Shown piece by piece: positions 1 through 8,003 of a stretch of 47,273 bases of DNA. The notes below the pieces were generated by a model. It was not told where the DNA came from. It searched no databases and worked only from the letters and a program-made list of their open reading frames with translations. The position numbers and the translations under genes are program-made. Where the stretch lies: the NCBI GenBank assembly GCA_022702045.1, contig JAKONH010000377.1, positions 1 through 47,273 on the forward strand. The letters are read 5' to 3'. Source of the stretch: Spirosomataceae bacterium (lineage in GTDB: Bacteria; Bacteroidota; Bacteroidia; Cytophagales; Spirosomataceae). The stretch's first letter is position 1. The number at the start of each line of letters is the position of its first letter.

Positions 1-1
1 G

Positions 2-470
2 TTGCTGGATTCGTCGTCGTCGGTGATCATCATGACGATTGCGCTGGTCAATGCCCAAGCGTTAACCTTCCGGCAGGCGCTGGGTGTCGTGCTGGGCGCC
101 AACATCGGCACTACGTTTTCGAGCCAGCTGATTGCTTTCGATATGGGGAAATGGGCTGGACTACCGATGGCCGAGGACTAGGCCTGATGCTAGTTGGTAA
201 GCGTGATACGTTGAGTCAATGCGGACAAGTGCTGCTTGGGTAGGTATGCTCTTTCTGGCGCTGTACCTGATGGAAGACGCCGTGGAACCACTCAAGAAAA
301 TGCCGGACGTCAAACGCTGGATGCAGGGGCTCAATAATTCGTGGTGGGGGGCGGCCATTGGTGCCGGGGCAACGGTGGTATTACAATCATCGTCGGCAAC
401 GGTCGGTATGGCGATCGTATTGATTGGTCACCGGCGCAAGCCTACTGTTTGACCAGTTCAACCCAGTCTG
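2..470 (+). pseudogene. Na/Pi-cotransporter II family protein, frameshifted and truncated remnant, continuing off the left edge
   Basis: Frame 2 reads LLDSSSSVIIMTIALVNAQALTFRQALGVVLGANIGTTFSSQLIAFDMGKWAGLPMAED* (stop 179-181). A second frame reads LVGKRDTLSQCGQVLLG*, and a third reads VGMLFLALYLMEDAVEPLKKMPDVKRWMQGLNNSWWGAAIGAGATVVLQSSSATVGMAIVLIG. Together they are collinear with the two QSSSAT-type repeats of the family. Confidence 0.8.
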
Positions 471-489
471 CCCCCCGATTTAACTCGCA

Positions 490-1050
490 CTAGATCATTG
501 GCTGACCATCGATTATTTCGAGGGAAAAATTATCGCCGACTACTCTAGTAGCGTCTAAGAAATTTTCCTCCGTTTCAGGAAAACGCAAGCCGTTCGGAAA
601 CCGGAAGTCGAACAGGAAAAAAGCTTGTGGGCTCTTTCTGGTAATGAGCTATTCTGGATTTGCCAATAAGTCGAACTGGACGGAGTACGCCTTGCTTTTG
701 TACATAATCGTACCGTCGTACTCACCCCTTCGGGTGTCAATCGGGGCGGTACGTGGTGCGGCAGCCGAGACAATTGTCAGGGTAGCTAGATTCTGAAAAG
801 TGGTATCCTTCGCAAGCCTAACCTGATTCGGATAATAGCTGCTTTTTTTGTGATGTATCTGCACCTGACGTAAATGCCACTGACCAACGATCTGGGGTTT
901 TAACTCGGTCATCAGCTGCGTACTCGCCTGGTCATAGTTGAATTTAGACGTTACAGGTGCCGGTATGACCGGGTCGGCTACATTAGTACGGGTGCACTGT
1001 CAGGTAAGGCGGGCTTACAGTGTACAGGCGGTAAACAGAATAGTTTTCAT
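490..1050 (-). pseudogene. Putative lipoprotein gene with three in-frame stop codons
   Basis: One reading frame of 187 codons: MKTILFTACTL*ARLT*QCTRTNVADPVIPAPVTSKFNYDQASTQLMTELKPQIVGQWHLRQVQIHHKK...FDLLANPE*LITRKSPQAFFLFDFRFPNGLRFPETEENFLDATRVVGDNFSLEIIDGQPMI*. The frame is conserved across the TAA, TGA and TAG stops. Confidence 0.65.
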
Positions 1051-1119
1051 ATGAACAGTTTAATTTTTAAAGGGCAGATCTGCTTAATGTTATACCACGG
1101 CTGTACAAATGACAATATC

Positions 1120-1554
1120 TTACAGCAACGTGAAGTTAAGCGGTAAGCTGGTCGACACATTTACCGGTTTGTTGTTGAGCTGACCGGGTGTCCAATCGGG
1201 CATTCCCTTGATGACTCGAAGCGCTTCCGCATCACAACTACCGCCAATGCCCTGCTTAATGTTCGCGTCGGCAATCTGACCGGTGCTGGTTACAACGAAA
1301 CTGACGACAACCTGCCCCTGAATGCGGTCCCGCTGCGCATCGGCTGGGTAGCGTACCGATTGCATGATGTATAAGCCCAGAGCCTCCTGCCCACCTTTAA
1401 AGACAGGTGGCTGATCGACGATGGTGTAAATCGGGCCGTTAACGGTAACGGGGGGCGAGACCGCAAGTTCTTCGGGTATGATGTCTGGTTTACAACTGAC
1501 TAGCGACGATACGAGCAGTAGGCAGGTTATACGGAGGAAGGTTTGCTTAGTCAT
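1120..1554 (-). CDS. Lipoprotein with TonB C-terminal-like domain (energy transducer TonB family)
   Basis: Lipobox VSSLVSC; VFKGGQEALGLYIMQSVRYPADAQRDRIQGQVVVSFVVTSTGQIADANIKQGIGGSCDAEALRVIKGMPDWTPG matches the TonB_C pattern. Confidence 0.88.
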   Translation of the reverse strand: MTKQTFLRITCLLLVSSLVSCKPDIIPEELAVSPPVTVNGPIYTIVDQPPVFKGGQEALGLYIMQSVRYPADAQRDRIQGQVVVSFVVTSTGQIADANIKQGIGGSCDAEALRVIKGMPDWTPGQLNNKPVNVSTSLPLNFTLL

Positions 1555-1890
1555 AGAATGGATATTTGTCTATAGCAATAATATAATTTATGATTAAAAA
1601 AGTATTAACGTATCGTGTTACCAAATTGTGAAGTGTGGCGTAGTCAGCGCGTTCTGGTATGGAGCGCAGGACAGCGGCAATAGGTATAGTCGATATACCG
1701 TGCATGGTGCTGGTAGCGATGTCCTATGCCAGGCAGGGCAGGTAATTCTGGTCATACTAAGCTATAGGTTGTACTGCCGTTGCCGCTCGATGGCAGCGCC
1801 TTATCGTGTTTACAAGGAGTAGTTTCTGTTTTCAGCTGATCTGGTCTTCGAAACAATCACGTAAACGCATGGTTTTTCGAGCATTCAATC

Positions 1891-2166
1891 ATGATTAGTC
1901 GTATAATACCTATGGAGACGTTGACAAAAGGCGATTTTTTAGTGCGGCAGTCCGACGAATCGTTGTGGGAGTTTCTTGGCTACGACGAGGGGCATATGGA
2001 AGAAAAGGCGGAGGGTATCCCATTTATAGGTAGGCCAAAGGACAGCGACGAACTTGAGAACAAGCAATACGTGCTCGTCCGGAAAGTCAGCTTCGATAAC
2101 CCTGATGGCAAAGACAATACTGAATGGCTTGGTGTCGACGAGTTTAGAAAGGGAGAAAAGCACTGA
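1891..2166 (+). CDS. Small hypothetical protein
   Basis: 91-aa ORF; coherent charged composition; no recognised domain. The start may be at 1912. Confidence 0.45.
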   Translation: MISRIIPMETLTKGDFLVRQSDESLWEFLGYDEGHMEEKAEGIPFIGRPKDSDELENKQYVLVRKVSFDNPDGKDNTEWLGVDEFRKGEKH

Positions 2167-2186
2167 GTTAGACGAACTAAAAAAAC

Positions 2187-2236
2187 GAGGTAGCCTGTAC
2201 GTAAACCAACAATCTGTTTCGCGCACAGGCTACCTC
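2187..2236. terminator. Stem-loop, possible terminator (12-bp arms)
   Basis: GAGGTAGCCTGT (2187-2198) / ACAGGCTACCTC (2225-2236), preceded by AAAAAAAC, just after the stop of the 1891-2166 ORF. Confidence 0.5.
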
Positions 2237-2431
2237 ATTTCTAAACCATGTGGAAGGCCAAAGGGAGCGGAGGTATTCCCACCGGTCTAATCTGGGTTAT
2301 ACTGATAAGGTCTAAATACGGGTATCGCATTTTAAGGAGAAAACCAAGATCAGTATATTGTAGACAGTGATTTGATAGCTAAACTTGATCAGGAGTGTAC
2401 CTATACGATAAAGCGTACTAATGATTTTTTT

Positions 2432-2662
2432 ATGAAACCCTATTTACAAATTACTGCTCACTCAAGGTATGTTATAAAAATCATCTTGCTCACGCTGGTG
2501 GGCTACGGGATCACGCGACTCTATGAGGTCACTGATTTGGTCAACCAGGAAATGTGTCTCTGGACAGCGGCAATTTATATGATGGTTGTGATGCCGAACC
2601 GCTGGTATACCGGCTTAGTATGGACTGGCATATTGTGGTTGTTTTACTGGGGTCAATGGTAG
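2432..2662 (+). CDS. Small hypothetical membrane protein
   Basis: MKPYLQITAHSRYVIKIILLTLVGYGITRLYEV...WYTGLVWTGILWLFYWGQW; hydrophobic segments; ATG at 2432 inside the longer track ORF. Confidence 0.5.
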   Translation: MKPYLQITAHSRYVIKIILLTLVGYGITRLYEVTDLVNQEMCLWTAAIYMMVVMPNRWYTGLVWTGILWLFYWGQW

Positions 2663-2867
2663 GCTGACTTTATGAGTTAGGTATTATACTTTCTTGGGCA
2701 AAAGGTGTGTGTGTTGATCGACGTCGACTACAACAGGTTCTGGATGCTCGTGCTACAGCTAGTTGCGAAATGGCAATAGTCCAAATAATGGTATGCCCGG
2801 AACCGTCAGATGTACAACCCTGCCAACACGAAACGGATCTATGATCTACACCTAAACACGTCTGTAT

Positions 2868-3161
2868 ATGCTTCGTCTATTTACGCTTATCGGATTAGTA
2901 ATTGCTACGCAGGGTTGTCGCAAAGAGGTTGATACGCAGGAAAAGGCAGCTCTGGTAGCCGCTATGGATTTCACGATGTGTGGTGGTTGCGGTGGCTGGG
3001 TGGTCAAGGTTGACAACGCAACGTATCGAGCAGAACTGCCTCCCCAATTTACTAAACCCGATACGCCAGTCTGGCTTCGCTATAAGAAGGATGAGAGTAG
3101 GGAGCCGAAAAAAGCTGGAAATTGGATAACGATTCTGTCCATACGGGAGCGGCTCCCCTAA
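2868..3161 (+). CDS. Small hypothetical lipoprotein
   Basis: Signal peptide and lipobox MLRLFTLIGLVIATQGC followed by a CGGCGGWVVKV motif. Confidence 0.6.
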   Translation: MLRLFTLIGLVIATQGCRKEVDTQEKAALVAAMDFTMCGGCGGWVVKVDNATYRAELPPQFTKPDTPVWLRYKKDESREPKKAGNWITILSIRERLP

Positions 3162-3465
3162 TGGTCAGCTTACTCACCGAGATGCCGTAAGCAAGCTGAT
3201 AACTACTGATTTACCGTACTGACTATAGCATACGCCCGCTGGAGTTGCCTGATGATAGGCTGATTTCAGGGGGCGTATTGCTGATTGCACCGGTCCTGCG
3301 TCAAGAAGATCGTATAGCTCAGTATGCCGGATTGACTTCCTGTCGCTAATGGGGACAGGACCGACCCCCGTGCTACGCAATAACTCGATTACTGCGCAGA
3401 CGAATCTAGTCAGCTGGAACTGCTTCTAGTTGGTAGAAAGTGAGAAACACAGCCATTTTGCTAGT

Positions 3466-3523
3466 AAGCGGGTCTGGACTACGCAATAGGGTGGGTAGCC
3501 CGCTTGCGTAGTTTTTTACCCTA
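3466..3523 (+). terminator. Terminator-like element with competing stems
   Basis: ACTACGCAA (3478-3486) / TTGCGTAGT (3504-3512) followed by TTTTT; alternative pairing AAGCGGG (3466-3472) / CCCGCTT (3499-3505); further TAGGGT (3487-3492) / ACCCTA (3518-3523). Confidence 0.55.
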
Positions 3524-3636
3524 CTTTGAAGTTAGTATGCGACGTATTTATCAAAAAAGGCTCAGTACTGGTTTGATTTGTGTCAAAAAAACTAGCTTTT
3601 GTCTAATAATTTCGTGCTTCTGTAGATACGCTTTCC

Positions 3637-3666
3637 AGCGTCTCGGTTTTCGTCAGGACGCTTTTT
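3637..3666 (+). terminator. Short hairpin followed by T tract, weak
   Basis: AGCGTC (3637-3642) / GACGCT (3657-3662) followed by TTTT. Confidence 0.3.
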
Positions 3667-3750
3667 CGTAGTAGGTTGAGACGATCGGACCATGCGTTTA
3701 CGGAACGAAAACCTAATTGGACATAGCTATAATATGTCTGTGTATAGCGA

Positions 3751-5085
3751 ATGAAAAACCTACTGTTTGCCTTACTTTTTTCGGCTACCATTACGCAACT
3801 CTACGCCCAGTCAGCTTTCCGGCAGTGGGCGCAAACACCGCCCATGGGCTGGAACAGCTGGGACGCCTATGGCCCCACCATCACCGAGCCCGAAGTCAAA
3901 GCCAATGCCGACTACATGGCTGCCAAGCTGAAGTCGTACGGCTGGCAGTACGTGGTGGTCGACATTCGCTGGTTTGTAGAGAACGATAAAGCCGGCGGCT
4001 ACAACCAGACCGATCCGCGCTATGTGCTGGACGAATACGGTCGCTACCTACCCGCCGTCAACCGGTTTCCGTCAGCAGCAGGGGGGAAGGGCTTCAAACC
4101 GCTGGCCGATTACGTGCACGGTAAAGGGCTGAAATTTGGCATTCACATTATGCGGGGTGTTCCCAAAGAAGCCGTCGCGAAGAAGCTGCCCATCAAGGGC
4201 ACGTCTATCACCGCCGACCAGATTTACACCACGGCCATGCAGTGCGAATGGCTCCGGGACAATTACACGGTCGTGGCCGACAAGCCCGGTGCGCAGGAAT
4301 ACTACAACTCGATCATGGACCTGTACGCGTCGTGGGGCGTCGATTTTATCAAAATCGATGACCTGTCGCGCCCCTACCATCAGGCTGAAATCGAACTGAT
4401 CCGCAAGGCCATCGACCGTACGGGCCGGCCCATCGTGCTGAGTACCTCGCCGGGCGAAACCCCCGTCAGTAAAGCCGAGCACGTGAGTACCCACGCCAAT
4501 ATGTGGCGCATGGTCGACGATGTGTGGGATACGTGGCCACATTTGACTCACTTGATGAAAGTGGCTGAGCCGTGGTACGCTTACATCAGACCCGGCACCT
4601 GGCCCGACTGCGACATGATTCCGTTGGGGCGCATTTCGATCCGGGGTGAACGGGGTAAGGACCGGCAAACCCGTCTGACCAAAGACGAGCAGATGTCGCT
4701 CATGACATTTTTTATGATCTTCCGGTCCCCCCTGATGTTTGGTGGTGACCTGCCCAGCCTCGACCCCTTCACTACCTCGCTGCTCACCAACAAGGCTGTG
4801 CTGGCCATGCACCGCGAAAGCACCGACGTGCGGCAGTTGTTTCAGCGGGATGGTAAAGTTGCCGTTACGTCGCGCAACCCTAAAACGGGCGAGCGCTACC
4901 TGGCCCTGTTCAATATCTCCGACAGCAAGGAGCCAGTCGCTGTGTCGGTCAACCTGGCGGAACTGAGTATCGGTAAGCAGGCCAGGATCACGAACCTGTG
5001 GACCGGCCAGTCGCTGGGTAAGGCAGCAACGACCTTCTCGGTGACGCTGCCCGCCCACGCGTCGGGGCTCTATTCCATCCGCTAA
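3751..5085 (+). CDS. GH27-like alpha-galactosidase family glycoside hydrolase
   Basis: Signal peptide; TPPMGWNSWDAYGPTITEPEVKANADYMAAKLKSYGWQYVVVDIRWF, VDFIKIDDLSRPYHQAEIELIRKAI, C-terminal beta domain. Confidence 0.88.
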   Translation: MKNLLFALLFSATITQLYAQSAFRQWAQTPPMGWNSWDAYGPTITEPEVKANADYMAAKLKSYGWQYVVVDIRWFVENDKAGGYNQTDPRYVLDEYGRYLPAVNRFPSAAGGKGFKPLADYVHGKGLKFGIHIMRGVPKEAVAKKLPIKGTSITADQIYTTAMQCEWLRDNYTVVADKPGAQEYYNSIMDLYASWGVDFIKIDDLSRPYHQAEIELIRKAIDRTGRPIVLSTSPGETPVSKAEHVSTHANMWRMVDDVWDTWPHLTHLMKVAEPWYAYIRPGTWPDCDMIPLGRISIRGERGKDRQTRLTKDEQMSLMTFFMIFRSPLMFGGDLPSLDPFTTSLLTNKAVLAMHRESTDVRQLFQRDGKVAVTSRNPKTGERYLALFNISDSKEPVAVSVNLAELSIGKQARITNLWTGQSLGKAATTFSVTLPAHASGLYSIR

Positions 5086-5118
5086 TCACCCACTGTTTTA
5101 CCGTTCTTTTTGATCCGA

Positions 5119-7053
5119 ATGATTCGATTTTCGTTCTCATCCTGCCGTTGGCTACTTGGCTTTTTCGGCCTGGTCACCCTAACCGCCTACGCACAGAACA
5201 AGGGCAAGCGCGACTCGTATTCCGCGTACCTGTTCGTTTATTTCACTGGTAACGGCCCTGCTGAAGAAGCTATCCGTTTCGCCACCAGCTCAGACGGGCT
5301 GAATTACAAAGCACTGAATTATAACCAGCCCATCGTGGCGTCGGCCGACATCAGCGCGTCGGGCGGGGTGCGTGACCCGCATATTCTGCGCGCCGAAAAT
5401 GGGCTATTCTACATGGTTGTCACGGATATGCACGTGGCCAAAAACGGCTGGGGACCCAACGAGGGTATGGTGCTGCTGAAGTCGAAAGACCTGACGCACT
5501 GGCAATCGAGCAAAGTCCACGTGCCGACGCGCTTTCCACAATGGGCGGGCGTCAACCGGGTATGGGCACCTCAGACGATCTACGATCCGCAGCAGAAAAA
5601 GTACCTCATCTATTGGTCGATGCGCAAGGGGAACGACCCGGACGTGTTTTATTACGCCTATGCTAACGCCGACTTTACCGATCTGGAGACCGAGCCGAAG
5701 GTGCTGTACGCCAGCCCTGGCAACAAGTCGTGCATCGACGCCGACATCATCCGCAAAGACGGGCAGTACCATTTATTCTACAAAACCGAAGGGTCGGGCA
5801 ACGGTATCAAGCAGTTGCTGGCGACCAACCTGACCGGCCCGTACACCCCGCCAGCGCCCGACCCGTACCTGCAACAGACTACCGATGCTGTGGAAGGGGC
5901 GGGCGTGTTCAAGTTGAATAACTCGGACAACTGGGTGCTGATGTACGACGTGTACACCAAAGGCCGTTACGAGTTTACGGAAAGCACCGACCTGGTGAAC
6001 TTCAAAAAGATTGACGGACAGGTGTCGATGAATTTTACGCCCCGCCACGGCACGGTGCTGCCCATCACAACCGCCGAACTGCGCGCCCTGACCAAGCAGT
6101 GGGCTACGACGAACAACCCCGTACTACCCGGTTTCTTCGCTGATCCGGAGATTCTATACGCCAAAAAGACGAACAAGTTCTACCTGTATCCCACGTCCGA
6201 CGGGTTCAATAACTGGTCGGGCAAGTACTTCAAAACCTTTTCGTCGGATAACCTGGTCGACTGGCGCGACGAAGGGACAATCCTGACGCTGGGGAAAGAC
6301 GTAAGCTGGGCCAACCGCAACGCCTGGGCGCCCTGCATCGTGGAGAAACAGCTAAATGGGCAGTACAAGTACTTCTATTACTTCACGGCCGCTCAGAAAA
6401 TCGGCGTGGCCACGGCCGACAATCCGACCGGCCCGTTTACCGATTCGGGCAAACCGCTCATCGACAGCAAGCCGGAAGGCATCAACGGCGGGCAGGAAAT
6501 CGACCCCGACGTATTTACTGATCCGAAAACAGGCAAGAGCTATCTGTACTGGGGCAATGGCTACATGGCCGGTGCTGAATTGAACGACGATATGACGTCG
6601 ATTAAACTCGGTACGCAGCAGGTGATGACGCCCGACAACACCTTTCGCGAGGGTACGTACGTGATCTACCGCAACGGCAAGTACTATTTCTTCTGGTCGG
6701 AAGACGACACACGCAGTCCTAATTACCGGGTGCGTTACGGCACATCGGACACGCCCCTGGGCAAGATTACCGTGCCGGTTAACAATGTGGTGCTGGAAAA
6801 AGACAAAGGCCGGGGAATTTACGGCGCGGGGCACAACTCGGTACTACAACTACCGGACAAAGCCAATCCAGGCCGGGACGAGTGGTACATTGTGTATCAT
6901 CGCTTCAATTATCCCAATGGCATCAATATGGGCGAGTCGGCGGGCTACCATCGCGAAACCTGCATCGACAAACTCGAATTTAATGGCGACGGCAGCATCA
7001 AAAAAGTACAGCCCACGCTGGATGGTATCAGACCTGTTAAGCTGAGCAAGTAG
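5119..7053 (+). CDS. Glycoside hydrolase with two GH43-like five-bladed propeller domains
   Basis: Signal peptide ending AYAQ. First domain has GGVRDPHILRAENGLFYMVVTDMH; second has VLPGFFADPEILYAKKTNKFYLYPTSDGFNNW and EIDPDVFTDPKTGKSYLYWGNG. ATG at 5119; the track start at 5110 is TTG. Confidence 0.87.
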   Translation: MIRFSFSSCRWLLGFFGLVTLTAYAQNKGKRDSYSAYLFVYFTGNGPAEEAIRFATSSDGLNYKALNYNQPIVASADISASGGVRDPHILRAENGLFYMVVTDMHVAKNGWGPNEGMVLLKSKDLTHWQSSKVHVPTRFPQWAGVNRVWAPQTIYDPQQKKYLIYWSMRKGNDPDVFYYAYANADFTDLETEPKVLYASPGNKSCIDADIIRKDGQYHLFYKTEGSGNGIKQLLATNLTGPYTPPAPDPYLQQTTDAVEGAGVFKLNNSDNWVLMYDVYTKGRYEFTESTDLVNFKKIDGQVSMNFTPRHGTVLPITTAELRALTKQWATTNNPVLPGFFADPEILYAKKTNKFYLYPTSDGFNNWSGKYFKTFSSDNLVDWRDEGTILTLGKDVSWANRNAWAPCIVEKQLNGQYKYFYYFTAAQKIGVATADNPTGPFTDSGKPLIDSKPEGINGGQEIDPDVFTDPKTGKSYLYWGNGYMAGAELNDDMTSIKLGTQQVMTPDNTFREGTYVIYRNGKYYFFWSEDDTRSPNYRVRYGTSDTPLGKITVPVNNVVLEKDKGRGIYGAGHNSVLQLPDKANPGRDEWYIVYHRFNYPNGINMGESAGYHRETCIDKLEFNGDGSIKKVQPTLDGIRPVKLSK

Positions 7054-7118
7054 CCGAATCTGCTGAGCAGTAAGGTCAACTAATTATCTGTCACTGTTTT
7101 TTGTCTGTAGATTTTTGG

Positions 7119-7213
7119 CATTCTGCGCCTGAGAGGGATCTTCGGTAAGAGCGAATTAATCCGCCTATTGACGAATCGGGTCGTCGGAGCGGATTCCTCG
7201 CAGGCGCGGAATG
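7119..7213. repeat. Imperfect inverted intergenic repeat
   Basis: CATTCTGCGCCTGAGAGGGATC (7119-7140) is a near-match to the reverse complement of GGATTCCTCGCAGGCGCGGAATG (7191-7213). Confidence 0.55.
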
Positions 7214-7329
7214 ACAAAAAAAGCGATGGCTATCAGTTGGTGAGCAGGACGAATCCAGCGGTAAAACGGGTAGAATGCGGGACGTTTTTCTCCTTCGAAT
7301 ACAGCGAATCCTTAATCTATTCGGTAACC

Positions 7330-7966
7330 ATGAACTATCTGCTTTTGCTTCTGTCAATCGTGGTTTTGGCCTGTAACGGTCCGGCCGACGCGACATTTGA
7401 TTCGTTCGACTATGATTCCGATGCGTATGAACCCGTCCGGTTGAATTACGAACTTACCGGCGCAGGCGACACGACGCTACTGTTCATCCACGGCTGGAAC
7501 CTGGATCACACGTACTGGCAAAATCAGGTTGCCGATTTCTTCCGGCAGTATAGCCTGGTGCTGGTCGACCGGGCGGGCTGCGGAAAGTTGGGGAGTAATC
7601 GGAAAAACTGGACGATCGAAAGCTTTGCCAGAGACAGCTCAATTATCATCGAGGAAAATAGCCTGAAGCGGGTAATCCTGGTGGCGCATTCAATGGGTGG
7701 AGAAATTGCGCTGGACGTAGCTATGGCTAATCCGAAAACGGTAGTCGGCATCATTGGCGTCGACAACCTCAAAGGCGTCGGAATGAATCCCTTTCCCGAT
7801 GAAATTCATTATGTGTACCAGTTCACCGTACGGCGAAGCGGCCCTCAGGAAGTACTGTACCCACGGCTACCAGGTCGTCCGGCTTGACAGCTCGGGCCAC
7901 TTTCCGATAATCGAACGACCCACTGCGTTCAACAACGCGCTTCATCAACTACTGACTAATCGCTAA
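7330..7966 (+). pseudogene. Alpha/beta hydrolase lipoprotein with frameshift or internal deletion near the C-terminus
   Basis: MNYLLLLLSIVVLACNG lipoprotein signal, TTLLFIHGWNLDHTYW, nucleophile elbow VAHSMGGEIAL. The ORF ends in VLYPRLPGRPA*, but the neighbouring frame carries SPYGEAALRKYCTHGYQVVRLDSSGHFPIIERPTAFNNALHQLLTNR* with the expected C-terminal His motif. Confidence 0.72.
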
Positions 7967-8003
7967 ACTCACTGTGTTGATTTACACGGCATTCTTAACC
8001 GTC

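Noticed and set aside
3174-3380. 68-aa minus-strand ORF in the 3.2-3.4 kb gap
   Set aside because: No motif or coherent composition; cannot be distinguished from chance.
4072-5058. 328-aa antisense ORF opposite the GH27-like gene
   Set aside because: Shadow ORF from GC-biased codon structure of the clear sense gene; composition (H/Q/R/G-rich) is not protein-like.
5404-6834. Several antisense and alternate-frame ORFs (5404-5772, 5773-6048, 6352-6834) within the GH43 gene
   Set aside because: Overlap a strongly supported CDS and show no family motifs.
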